Origin: Variovorax sp. HW608
Lineage (GTDB): Bacteria; Pseudomonadota; Gammaproteobacteria; Burkholderiales; Burkholderiaceae_C
DNA length: 64,000 nt
Reading direction: 5' to 3'
Assembly: GCF_900090195.1 (NCBI RefSeq)
Contig: NZ_LT607803.1
Span: forward strand, 3,100,001-3,164,000
The notes under the pieces were generated by a model. It did no database searches and was not told the origin of the DNA. It saw only the letters and a list, made by a program, of their open reading frames with translations. Positions 27,078 to 35,582 of the stretch are shown one piece after another. Both the position numbers and the translations under genes were made by a program. Position 1 is the stretch's first letter. The number at the start of each line of letters is the position of its first letter.

Positions 27078-28283
27078 ATGATTGACGCGCGTGGGGGCCA
27101 ATCCCTCACTACAGGCAGCCTTGAGGCTGCAGAGCAGTATCAGCTGGCTGTCGATCGCATCCTTGGCTCCGAGACGGGTGCAGCAGAAGCCCTCGATCGG
27201 GCTTTGGTGCTGGACAGTGATCTCGCTCTGGCACTGGCCGCACGCTACATGCTTGCAAAGGACGCTAATTCAGCGGACGCCGATGGCTTCAAAGAGCGTG
27301 CACTCATGGCGGCAGAAGCCGCGCTGCCCTGGGAGCGTGCGCATATCCTCGCGCTCTTTGCGCTGCTTGAAGACCCTTATTCCAATCTTGCAGCGACCGA
27401 GGCCTATATCGCTGGGAATCCCAGTGACCTGCTGGTGATCTCGCAACTTTGTGGGTACCTGATCTTCTACGGCGGTGCGCGCAAGCTCGAGCGCGTTCTG
27501 CGTATCATGGAATCGGTCGATCCCAGTTTGCATGATGATTGGGCATGTCTCGCGCGCCTCGGGTTTGCGACCAGTGAGGCCGGCGATCGGAACCGCGGTC
27601 GTGTACTTGTCGAGCGGGCATTGCGGCAGCGGCCGCAGGCACCCTATGTCATCCACAGCTATGCTCATGTATTGCACGATCAGGGTAAGCCTGAGGAGTC
27701 GCTGGACTTGCTGGGTAACTGGCTGAACGAACACCGCCTGTCGGCAGAAGGCGGCGCCATGTATGGTCACGTTCAGTGGCATCTGGCGCTGGCGGAATGG
27801 CAGTTGGGATTGGCCGAGCAGGCGTGGCAGCGCTACGAGCGTTACTGTGCACCCGAGAAAACTCGCTGTGGTCCGGTGCTGACTCTGGCCGATTGCGGCG
27901 GTTTTCTATTGCGTGAATATCTGCGAACAGGTACTACCCGTCCGGTCTCGGCTGCAGTTTCTGCATTGTCCGAGCGCTTCAGGTCCATGCTTTCGCATCC
28001 GTTCATAGCGTTGCATCTTGCCGGTATTCAGGCATCAGCCGGCGATCTCGCCTCGCTGGAGCAAAGCAGGGCGGCAATTGCGACCAGGGAGCCCAGCGAC
28101 CAGACGCGGCTCTCACTCTGTCTGGTTGATGCTATCGGTCAATTTGCCAGGGGGCAGTACGCCGATGCCGCCGAATCATTGAAATCGGTATCAGTAGATC
28201 AGCGCATTAGCGTGGGGGGAAGTCGTGTTGAGCGCATCCTGATTGATCTGCTTGAGGCTAGAGCAGTTGAGCTGGCTGCGTAG
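27078..28283 (+). CDS. TPR (TTC38-like) protein of lower G+C content
   Basis: A 401-residue all-helical protein without a signal peptide. Recurrent helix pairs and the motif arrangement (ALDRALVLDSDLALALAARYM; HSYAHVLHDQGKPEESLDLL; MYGHVQWHLALAEWQLG) resemble bacterial relatives of tetratricopeptide-repeat protein 38. The gene is clearly lower in G+C than its surroundings and uses more A/T-ending codons (for example long stretches of gat, gag, ctt), suggesting recent transfer. It stands alone, converging on the cyclase/TPR gene. The partner and function are unknown. Confidence 0.75.
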   Translation: MIDARGGQSLTTGSLEAAEQYQLAVDRILGSETGAAEALDRALVLDSDLALALAARYMLAKDANSADADGFKERALMAAEAALPWERAHILALFALLEDPYSNLAATEAYIAGNPSDLLVISQLCGYLIFYGGARKLERVLRIMESVDPSLHDDWACLARLGFATSEAGDRNRGRVLVERALRQRPQAPYVIHSYAHVLHDQGKPEESLDLLGNWLNEHRLSAEGGAMYGHVQWHLALAEWQLGLAEQAWQRYERYCAPEKTRCGPVLTLADCGGFLLREYLRTGTTRPVSAAVSALSERFRSMLSHPFIALHLAGIQASAGDLASLEQSRAAIATREPSDQTRLSLCLVDAIGQFARGQYADAAESLKSVSVDQRISVGGSRVERILIDLLEARAVELAA

Positions 28284-28337
28284 CTTGCAAATCCGCCCGG
28301 ATATTTCGTGACCGGACAGGCAACCGCCATACCGGAC

Positions 28338-30110
28338 TCATTGAGCCAGTCCGGCCTTGCGCAGACCCTCCACGAACTGTTCGAGGGGCGCGGGGTTTCT
28401 GTAGGGCAGGACTCGCAGCGTGTGTTCGATCGTGTACTGGGGGTTTATGGCCATCAGTTCTCGCCAAACTCGACGGGCCTCGTCTTGACGGTCGGTATGA
28501 CCGTAAAGCGAGGCCAGGTAGGCGCGCGTGACGTCCGACGCGGGCATATGAATCAGGCGCCGCTTGAACGTCGCTTCGGCCTCGTTGTAGCGTCCGAGGG
28601 CGAATAGGGCCCGCCCCAGAGCATGCATCCACAGGTCGAATTCCGGGTCGAGCCGAAGCGCCCGTTCGAATGACTCGAGCGCTTGTTCGTGCCGTCCGGC
28701 GAAATGCAACACGCTGCCCAGGGTGCCATGGGACGGGGCAGAGTTCGCGTCCAACTCGATCGCCCGGCGCGCCGCGCTCTCGGCTTCGTCCAGGCTTTGC
28801 AGCCACATCAGGGCGACCGCCAGCGCGTGGTGCGAAACCGCATCGAACGCGTCGAACTCGCACGCCTTGCGCGCCAGCGCCAAGGCCTGTTTCAGATCGC
28901 TCGCCGTGCGACCATTCCATGCGTTGGCATACTCGACGCCGCAGCAGATCGCCAAGGACGCATAGGCCTGCGCCAGCCCCGGGTCGATCGCCAGCGCGCG
29001 CTCCAGCATGGCACGGCACTCGACGAGCGCTGCGGCGTTGAAATCCCGGATGCGGCGTTTCGCGCGAATGAGGCAGTCGTACGCCTCGACATTGACCTTG
29101 CCGCGATCCTGCCGACGCGCCCTTTCGCTGCCGGTGAGGGTCACCTCGAGCGTATGGACGATCTTCCGCGTCACTTCGTCCTGGACCAGGAAGATGTCCT
29201 CGAGGTCCCGGTCATAACGTTCGGCCCAGATGTGGCCGCCGGATTCGGCATCGATGAGTTGCACATTGATGCGCACCCTCATGCCGGCCTTTCGCACGCT
29301 GCCTTCGAGCACATGTCGCACACCCAGCTTCCTTCCGACGTCCTTGATGTCGACGCTTTGCTTCTTGAAGGTGAAGGACGAGTGGCGGGCGATCACGAAC
29401 AGGCCGGATATCTTGGAGACGTCGGTGATGATGTCTTCCGTGATGCCATCGGCGAAGTACTCTTGGTCGGGGTCTCCGCTCATGTTGGTGAACGGCAGCA
29501 CCGCGAGCGAGGGCTTGTCAGGCAGACGCAGCACCGGCGCAGACGATGGCGACGCCGCCGCGGGGACATCCACCGATGGCCTCGCGGGCGCCACCTTGAA
29601 GGCCCGCACTGGATGGCCGATGTTCTTCACCTGCTGTTCGCCCTGATCGACAAACTCCGCACTGACCTTGCTCCTCACGGCCCCGTGCACTGCGTCCGAA
29701 ACGGTGATGCCGCCCGGTTCGGCCAGCGCCTGCAGCCGCGCTGCAATGTTCACCCCGTCGCCGTACACCGTGCCGTCCGGCTTCTCGATCACGTCGCCCA
29801 TGTGAACGCCGATCCGAAAGCGCATCTGCCGATCCCGGGGCGCGGCGTCGCAGGACACGCTTAGCTCATGCTGAACAGCAACGGCGGCGGCGACCGCTCC
29901 GGCCGCGGTGTCGAACACGGCGAGCACCGAGTCGCCAGCCATGTCGATCACACGGCCATGGTTCGACTCGATCTGAGCTCGAAATACCGTGCGCGCCGCA
30001 TCGAGCGCGGCCACGGTCGCGCGGTCGTCGATCGCCATCAGGCGTGAATAGCCCGCCGCATCCGTGGCGAGGATCGCTGCCAGGCGCTGCTTGAGACCAG
30101 ACCCGTTCAC
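28338..30110 (-). CDS. Class III nucleotide cyclase-TolB-like-TPR fusion
   Basis: A 590-residue protein, GTG start. Residues 1-165 form an adenylate/guanylate cyclase (CHD) domain with metal-binding Asp17 (ATDAAGYS) and Asp60 (MAGDSVLAVF), GVHMGDVI and GDGVNIAARLQ. A linker is followed by a TolB-N-like domain (about 195-335; PSLAVLPFTNMSGDPDQEYFADG), then TPR units from about 360 to 585, including LAQAYASLAI and HEQALESFERALRLDPE. There are no membrane helices. This architecture is common in Burkholderiales and Rhizobiales; the TPR part probably senses a protein partner and controls the cyclase. Product specificity (cAMP or cGMP) cannot be set from sequence. Confidence 0.88.
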   Translation of the reverse strand: MNGSGLKQRLAAILATDAAGYSRLMAIDDRATVAALDAARTVFRAQIESNHGRVIDMAGDSVLAVFDTAAGAVAAAVAVQHELSVSCDAAPRDRQMRFRIGVHMGDVIEKPDGTVYGDGVNIAARLQALAEPGGITVSDAVHGAVRSKVSAEFVDQGEQQVKNIGHPVRAFKVAPARPSVDVPAAASPSSAPVLRLPDKPSLAVLPFTNMSGDPDQEYFADGITEDIITDVSKISGLFVIARHSSFTFKKQSVDIKDVGRKLGVRHVLEGSVRKAGMRVRINVQLIDAESGGHIWAERYDRDLEDIFLVQDEVTRKIVHTLEVTLTGSERARRQDRGKVNVEAYDCLIRAKRRIRDFNAAALVECRAMLERALAIDPGLAQAYASLAICCGVEYANAWNGRTASDLKQALALARKACEFDAFDAVSHHALAVALMWLQSLDEAESAARRAIELDANSAPSHGTLGSVLHFAGRHEQALESFERALRLDPEFDLWMHALGRALFALGRYNEAEATFKRRLIHMPASDVTRAYLASLYGHTDRQDEARRVWRELMAINPQYTIEHTLRVLPYRNPAPLEQFVEGLRKAGLAQ

Positions 30111-30141
30111 ACCCGTCGAACCCTATGCAAGTTGCCGATGA

Positions 30142-30294
30142 ATGTTACGCTCCGCGCGGCCAATCGCATGCGAACGTGTCGGATTGCGCGGCAGCCTCAT
30201 CCTGCTGTTGGGGCTGGGAATGTTGGCCTGGCCCGCCCGCTCAGTGCCGAGCCCGCAGCCTGTGCGGAATCAGGTCCCCACCATTTCGCGGTAG
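30142..30294 (+). CDS. Short signal-peptide-like ORF, possibly a truncated gene
   Basis: A 50-codon frame from ATG 30142 to TAG 30292-30294. It encodes basic residues, then GLRGSLILLLGLGMLAWPARS, which is a convincing signal or membrane segment, followed by a short polar tail. It lies divergent from the cyclase gene and runs 25 bp into the 3' end of the DUF2189 gene. No good ribosome site is seen. It may be a small membrane peptide, the stump of a gene cut off by rearrangement, or chance. Confidence 0.25.
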   Translation: MLRSARPIACERVGLRGSLILLLGLGMLAWPARSVPSPQPVRNQVPTISR

Positions 30295-31043
30295 GCGTGC
30301 CAGCTGGCATGCGCGAGCCACGGGAACGTCACGATGAGCCCGAGCATGAATGTCGCGAAGCCAAGGGCCGTCAGGGTTGCGATCAAGGCCGCCCACAGCA
30401 GCATGGCGCCCGGATTGCGGGCGCAGCATCGCAGGCTGGTCAGCGCCGCGGTAATCACGTCCACAGGCCGATCCATCAGCGACGGCACGCTGACGACACC
30501 GAACGCGAAGACCAGCGCCGCCACCGTGGCGCCCACGGCGAGGAAGGCAAGCACCAGAGTGGCCGGCTGGCCCGACAGGAGCAGCGCCGGAGGCAGGTGC
30601 GGCACCTGCTGCACCTGCTCGGTGAAGAACAGTGCGAAGACGATGGCCGCCAGGCGCTCCCAGGCCAGGTACGCCAGCGCAAGCACCAGACCGAACAGCG
30701 CAATCGAATCGGCGTTGCCTTGCCAGGCGCGGAAGGCCTGTGTGGTGTCCGGCGCGGCGGACTGCTCCCGCTGGCGCGACAGGGCATACAGCGGCATCGC
30801 GACGAAGGGGGCCACCAGCAGGAATCCTCCGAGCAGCGCTGGCGCGAGGTAGGTGGCCTGCCAGGTCGCCGCCATCAGGATCAGGCCGACGACAGCCACT
30901 ACGGCACCGATGCCGAAGCTCACGCCTGGACGGAACGCCAGATCCCGTGCACCCATCCACAGCCAGGCGAAGGGCCGCAGCGCGCCGACCCGACGCACCG
31001 CAGGCGCCTCCAGGGAGGATTGACTGTCGAGCGGGTGTTCCAT
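30270..31043 (-). CDS. DUF2189 integral membrane protein
   Basis: A 257-residue protein starting at ATG 31043 with AAGGAG 8 bp upstream; the longer open frame has no site. A cytoplasmic N-terminus contains RRVGALRPFAWLWMGARDLAFRPG, given here as its RPFAWL...GARDL core, typical of DUF2189. Six membrane helices follow; the last ends in WLAHASWHAYREMV, the family's C-terminal signature. Function is unknown for the family. It is transcribed divergently from the DMT exporter, sharing a 167-bp gap. Confidence 0.88.
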   Translation of the reverse strand: MEHPLDSQSSLEAPAVRRVGALRPFAWLWMGARDLAFRPGVSFGIGAVVAVVGLILMAATWQATYLAPALLGGFLLVAPFVAMPLYALSRQREQSAAPDTTQAFRAWQGNADSIALFGLVLALAYLAWERLAAIVFALFFTEQVQQVPHLPPALLLSGQPATLVLAFLAVGATVAALVFAFGVVSVPSLMDRPVDVITAALTSLRCCARNPGAMLLWAALIATLTALGFATFMLGLIVTFPWLAHASWHAYREMVGT

Positions 31044-31210
31044 CGCGCACACTCCTTCTTGACGTCGTGCCATCGGCACCATGACCAGCATAGCCAGTCC
31101 GCATCGCCGCGGTTTGACGCCGATCAAGTCCTGCATCCTGGCGGAGATAATGTGCGGCCAGGTGCCGACGTCATGCGATGAGCCGCCTGCGACCACCTCA
31201 CCTCCCTGGA

Positions 31211-32116
31211 ATGTCCCCCACGAACAAGGCTTCAAAAGCCCCAGACCTGAGCACCGGCATCGGGCTCGTCCTCGTGACGACCTGCATGTTCGCCGGCAGC
31301 GATGCGACCATCAAGTACCTCGGCGGTTCGATTCCGGTGCTGGTCCTGCTGTGGGTGCGCTACATGTTCCAGACCGCCACCATGGCGGGATGGCACTTGC
31401 TGCGGGGCGGGCCGCTGAAGATCCGAAGCCGGGTCCCCATGCTGCAGTGTCTGCGTGGCGCCTTGCTGCTGTGCAACTCGGCGGCTTCCTTCTACGGCGT
31501 CCAACGCCTTCCGCTGGCCGAGTTCACCGCGCTCATGCTGCTCGCACCGGTGGCGACCACCGTGCTGGGTGCGCTCGTGCTCAAGGAGTCCGTCTCGCCG
31601 GCGCGGTGGGCCATGGTCGCGCTCGGCGTCGCGGGCATGCTGGCCGTCGTGCGGCCGACAGGCGCGGGCGCCCTGGGCTGGGGTGCGCTGCTGCCGATCG
31701 CCAGCGCGCTCTGCTATGCGGCCTTCCAACTGGTGACGCGCCGCATCGCCAGCGCGGACGATCTCGTCGTCACGAACCTTCTCTCGGCGCTGCTCGTGAC
31801 TTCGGTACTGGGCGCGGTGCTGTGGGCACTCCCACTCGATCTCGCACCGACGCTTCGCCTCGCGAGCGGCAAGCAGTGGGCCCTGTTGCTGCTGATGGGC
31901 ACGTTCGCCACCGCAGGCCATGTCTGCATGGCGGGCGCCGTGCGGGTCGCTCCGCTGTCGGTGCTGATGCCCTTCGCCTATGCGCAGATCGTCTTCGCGA
32001 CGGCGATCGGGTGGCTGCTGTTCGCCCATGCGCCGGACCTGTGGGCGGTCGCAGGCATCTGCCTCATCGGGCTGGGCGGCATCGGAACCGTGTGGCTGAA
32101 CGGCCGACCGGCTTGA
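31211..32116 (+). CDS. EamA/DMT-family transporter
   Basis: A 301-residue protein with ten predicted membrane helices in two EamA repeats. First-repeat motifs are KYLGGSIPVLVLLWVRYMFQ, seen here as LLWVRYMFQ, and VQRLPLAEFTALMLLAPV. The second repeat has AGAVRVAPLSVLMPFAYAQIV. This fold exports metabolites or amino acids. The start is uncertain: ATG 31211 fits the family, ATG 31178 would add 11 residues, and neither has a clear ribosome site. The diiron protein gene follows after 116 bp. Confidence 0.87.
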   Translation: MSPTNKASKAPDLSTGIGLVLVTTCMFAGSDATIKYLGGSIPVLVLLWVRYMFQTATMAGWHLLRGGPLKIRSRVPMLQCLRGALLLCNSAASFYGVQRLPLAEFTALMLLAPVATTVLGALVLKESVSPARWAMVALGVAGMLAVVRPTGAGALGWGALLPIASALCYAAFQLVTRRIASADDLVVTNLLSALLVTSVLGAVLWALPLDLAPTLRLASGKQWALLLLMGTFATAGHVCMAGAVRVAPLSVLMPFAYAQIVFATAIGWLLFAHAPDLWAVAGICLIGLGGIGTVWLNGRPA

Positions 32117-32232
32117 ACCCGCCGTGGCCCGCGTCCGGATGATCGGACAGGTTTTGCAGACGCGCGGCCCGATCGGGTTCGCCTCGCGCTTCGATCATCG
32201 AAACTCCTTCAACGACATCGATAGAGGTCATC

Positions 32233-33195
32233 ATGCAAAGCGCTCCCTCTGCAAATCCGTACGCCAAGGTCATCGAGAATTCCAGGCGCGTCCGCTGGGA
32301 CATCGACAGCGATGTCATCCGCAACCGGCGATTCGATCTCGACAAGACCTTCCTGCCGGCCGGCCTGTCGCTGGTGAACGAACTGGACTTCATGACGCCG
32401 GACGATCGCCGCCTGCTGAGCCAGGTGCAGGGCCGGAGCTACGCCTACATCTTCGGCCTGGTGGAACGCTTCATCGGCGCCAAGATGCTCGAGATCAGCC
32501 GCCAGCACGCACTGGGCGACCAGGCGGCCCTCGAAGCGCTGGTCCGCATGACCGACGAGGAACTGAAGCATCAGAAGCTGTTCCGGCGCATGGAATCGAT
32601 GATGGCCGACGACATGCCGGCGGGCTACATGGCCACCGCCGACCCCGACGCGGTCGCCGCGGCCGTGCTCGGCAAAAGCACCTGGTCGGTGCTCGCGCTG
32701 ACGCTGGACATCGAGCTCTTCACGCAGGCCCACTATCGCGCCAGCATCGAGCCGGAGGACGACCTGTGCGCGCTGTGGAAGGACGTCTTCCTGGCCCACT
32801 GGAAGGAAGAGTCGCAGCACGCGCAACTGGACGAGCTGGAATTCCTTCGCGAGGACGCGCACCTCAGCGCCGCCGAACGCGATGCCGCTGTCGGCGACCT
32901 GATCGACCTGGTCGTGGCAGTGGACGGGATCCTCGTTGCGCAGGCAGGCGCCGACGCGAGCTACTTCGCGTCGATCGCGGGCATGCGCTACGACGATGCG
33001 CAGCGCGCCGCCATCGCCGATGGGGTCCTGAAGGCCTACCGCTGGCAGTACATCGTGTCGGGCGTGACGGCGCCGCGCTTCCAGAAGATTCTTTTCGGCG
33101 TGCTGGACGACCGGCAGACCGCCAGGGTGACGCAGGCATTGCAGCCGCTGCTCCATGCGATGCCCGCGTCGTCGCCCGGCATGACGCGCCATTAA
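32233..33195 (+). CDS. Ferritin-like diiron protein of unknown function
   Basis: A 320-residue soluble helical protein. It carries a full diiron carboxylate set with ferritin-like spacing: Glu78 (LVERFIGAK), Glu110 and His113 (DEELKHQ), Glu161 (DIELFTQAHY), and Glu193 and His196 (KEESQHAQ). Two E-x-x-H motifs about 83 residues apart, each preceded by a lone Glu helix, match the four-helix-bundle oxygenase/oxidase pattern (AurF-like N-oxygenases are one such group). No reductase or ferredoxin gene is adjacent. I cannot name the substrate. It lies downstream of a DMT exporter and converges on an AraC regulator. Confidence 0.7.
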   Translation: MQSAPSANPYAKVIENSRRVRWDIDSDVIRNRRFDLDKTFLPAGLSLVNELDFMTPDDRRLLSQVQGRSYAYIFGLVERFIGAKMLEISRQHALGDQAALEALVRMTDEELKHQKLFRRMESMMADDMPAGYMATADPDAVAAAVLGKSTWSVLALTLDIELFTQAHYRASIEPEDDLCALWKDVFLAHWKEESQHAQLDELEFLREDAHLSAAERDAAVGDLIDLVVAVDGILVAQAGADASYFASIAGMRYDDAQRAAIADGVLKAYRWQYIVSGVTAPRFQKILFGVLDDRQTARVTQALQPLLHAMPASSPGMTRH

Positions 33196-33234
33196 CCGCA
33201 AGGTTCGCGAGGGGCCACGATCTGCAGTGCGTGG

Positions 33235-34233
33235 TCATCCTCGCGGCACGGATTCCCCGCTCGCTGGTCGCGCGCTCCCGAGGCTGTGTTCGCGGCGCCA
33301 GGATGCCGGGGGCACGCCGAATTCGCGCTTGAAGGCTCGGCTGAAGGCGGTGTCGGTTTCATAGCCGACTTCCAGCGCGATGTGCATCAGGCTCAGGGCG
33401 CTGCGCCGCAGCAGGTTGGACGCGAGCGCCATGCGCCACTTGCCGAGATACTGGATCGGAGGCTGCCCCACGTAGTGGGTGAACTTCTCTGCGAGAACCG
33501 AACGCGAGGTTCCGACTTCGCGGGCCAGGCTTTCGAGCGTCCACGGATACGCCGGCTTCTCGTGCATGAGCGCGAGGCACCTGCTGACGGCACGATCGCG
33601 CAATCCGGCGAACCAGCCGGTATGGCCCTCCGACATCTGGGAGATGTAGCGGCGCAAGGTCTCGACCACCAGCACCTCGGACAACTTGGCCAGTACGCCT
33701 TCGCCGCCGGGCTCGGTGGCGGCGGCCTCCGCCACCGCATAGACAAAGGAACGCTCCACCCAATCGGTGCTTTCGTCTCCCCTGAGGCTGACCGTCAACA
33801 CCCTTGGCAGCGTCGTCAGGATCGGCTTGCACAGCACGGGATCGCATGACAGATAGCCGCAGATGATGCGCGTGGGCTCGCCGCCGCCGCCGAGCTGCAG
33901 TTCCTCCGGCCTCTCGCGCAACAGGCCGTGCACGTCGAGCATCGGCACCGGCCCGTCCGATCCGGACGACGCCATCGTGTGCGCATCGCCATGCGGAAAG
34001 AGAATGATGTCGCCGGCCTGCAGGCGAAGCGGTGGCATGCCGTCCAGCTTCACGGTGCACGAACCGTCCACGAACAGGTGATAGAAGAGCAGCCGCTCGG
34101 ATCCCGCGTGGACCTGCCGGGCCACCGCGTCCGCCTCCGGGGAGGCAAAGCACCACGGTGCGGTGAACCTGGCCTTGAAGAAGATCGCGCTGTTGAACTG
34201 CAGGACCTTCAAAACCTCTGACAAGGCATCCAT
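33235..34233 (-). CDS. AraC-family regulator with cupin sensor domain
   Basis: A 332-residue protein. The N-terminal AraC-binding cupin-like domain covers about 1-180 (HLFVDGSCTVKL, LQAGDIILFPHGDAH). The C-terminal AraC double helix-turn-helix covers about 215-315: WTLESLAREVGTSRSVLAEKF as first HTH and MHIALEVGYETDTAFSRAFKREFGVPP as second, both in consensus form. A strong GAGGAGG lies just before the ATG. It is 45 bp downstream of the flavin monooxygenase gene on the same strand. Regulation of that gene, or of the convergent diiron gene, is plausible but not shown. Confidence 0.9.
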   Translation of the reverse strand: MDALSEVLKVLQFNSAIFFKARFTAPWCFASPEADAVARQVHAGSERLLFYHLFVDGSCTVKLDGMPPLRLQAGDIILFPHGDAHTMASSGSDGPVPMLDVHGLLRERPEELQLGGGGEPTRIICGYLSCDPVLCKPILTTLPRVLTVSLRGDESTDWVERSFVYAVAEAAATEPGGEGVLAKLSEVLVVETLRRYISQMSEGHTGWFAGLRDRAVSRCLALMHEKPAYPWTLESLAREVGTSRSVLAEKFTHYVGQPPIQYLGKWRMALASNLLRRSALSLMHIALEVGYETDTAFSRAFKREFGVPPASWRREHSLGSARPASGESVPRG

Positions 34234-34278
34234 GGCGCCTCCTCGAGAGCATCGTCATTGGCCGGCGAATCCGCCCGG

Positions 34279-35529
34279 TCAGCTCGCCTTCCGTGGAGCG
34301 ATCTGCTGTGCCAGGTAGGCGGCGTCCTCGTCGGCGCCGAACAGGAAGGCCGACTTCCATTTGTGCAGCCAGGGCAGGCCCAGGAAGTACAGGCCGGCTT
34401 CGGAGGTCAGGCCGCGCTCGTGCACGGGTGTCCTCTTCGGTCCGGGGGACTGGCCGAAGACGGGCAGGTCGATCCAGCCGAACTCTGCCTGCGCACCGTT
34501 GGCCCAGATCACCGAGTTGATCCCCTCGCGCGCGAGATCGAGGGTGCGGATGGGCTCATGAAGTTCCGGCGGATCCGGCAACGGGTCGGCGGGCGGCTGC
34601 GCCGCAGGCAGATCCAATGCCTGCGCACGGGCCGCGTCGTCGCATCGACGGGCGAACGCCTGCAGCGATTCGTCGCCGTGGGCGATGCTGGCGGCGAGAT
34701 CGTCGGCAATGGCGATCCGTCCGTTCTCGGCGGCCTTGACGCGGCCGAGCAGCACGACCCCTTCGGCCGCCAGCTGGCGCAGGTCCATGTCATGCCCGCC
34801 ATTCACACCGGTCATCAAGCGCGACAGGCGAGCGCCCTTCCACTCGCGAAGCGTCGAATCGGCGGAGCCTGTCGCGATCAGCCACCAGATGCAATCCTTC
34901 CCGCGATAGCGACGCCGGATCCGCTCGTGCGAGCTGACGGACAGGAACACGCGCCGATCGGCGCGGCACAGTTCCTCTGCTATCTGCACGCCGGAGTTCC
35001 CGGTGCCGACCACGAGCACGGCGCCGGCGGGCAATTGCATGGGATTGCGGTATTGGGTCGAATGGAGCTCGAACACGCCCGCGCCCAGTGCAAGTGTCGC
35101 GCGCGGAACCTGGTAGGGGCCCGTCGCCACGACGACGTTGTGCGCCACGTAAAGGGTGCCGTCGGTCTGCACCTGCAACTGGCGCGACCCGGGCCTGCGC
35201 GTGACCGAGAGCGCCGCGCACTGGGTGCGCACCGGAGCGCGAATCGCCGCCGCGTAGCGCTCGATATAGTGCGTCACCTCGCGCAGCGGTGAAAAGGCAT
35301 CGGGGTCGGCCTGCGGGTCGGCTGTCATGCGTGGCCAACCCGGAAGATTCATGTTCCAGTTGGGAGACTGGAAGTGCAACGAATCCCAGCGCTCGCTGCG
35401 CCAGCGCTCTGCCAGTTCTCCGCGCTCGAGCACGAGGTGCTCGCCGCCCACTCGGCCCAGGTGGTGACTCATTGCCAGGCCCGCCTGGCCGCCGCCGATC
35501 ACGATGGTTTCGATGTGCTCCGTGGACAT
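34279..35529 (-). CDS. Flavin-containing monooxygenase/NAD(P)-binding oxidoreductase
   Basis: A 416-residue protein. The FAD-binding Rossmann motif IGGGQAGLAMSHHLG is at about 11-25. A second dinucleotide site VVGTGNSGVQIAEEL near 173-187 should bind NADPH. VVVATGPYQVP is a form of the ATG motif, and RWRSERWDSLHFQSPN matches the family's substrate-side region. The architecture is that of class B flavin monooxygenases (FMO/CzcO-like). GGAGG precedes the ATG. It lies between htpG and the AraC gene on one strand, but a probable terminator stands between it and htpG. The substrate is unknown. Confidence 0.87.
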   Translation of the reverse strand: MSTEHIETIVIGGGQAGLAMSHHLGRVGGEHLVLERGELAERWRSERWDSLHFQSPNWNMNLPGWPRMTADPQADPDAFSPLREVTHYIERYAAAIRAPVRTQCAALSVTRRPGSRQLQVQTDGTLYVAHNVVVATGPYQVPRATLALGAGVFELHSTQYRNPMQLPAGAVLVVGTGNSGVQIAEELCRADRRVFLSVSSHERIRRRYRGKDCIWWLIATGSADSTLREWKGARLSRLMTGVNGGHDMDLRQLAAEGVVLLGRVKAAENGRIAIADDLAASIAHGDESLQAFARRCDDAARAQALDLPAAQPPADPLPDPPELHEPIRTLDLAREGINSVIWANGAQAEFGWIDLPVFGQSPGPKRTPVHERGLTSEAGLYFLGLPWLHKWKSAFLFGADEDAAYLAQQIAPRKAS

Positions 35530-35556
35530 GGCACCTCCAAAACGAAACGCTTTCGG

Positions 35557-35574
35557 CGCCGGGTCGGCCCGGCG
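35557..35574 (-). terminator. Probable htpG terminator hairpin
   Basis: A perfect seven-pair stem, CGCCGGG-tcgg-CCCGGCG, starts 9 bp past the htpG stop codon on the minus strand. It is followed by a weak T-rich stretch (the complement of aaaacgaaacg). The position fits an intrinsic terminator, which would separate htpG from the monooxygenase gene. Confidence 0.5.
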
Positions 35575-35582
35575 TCCGGGCC

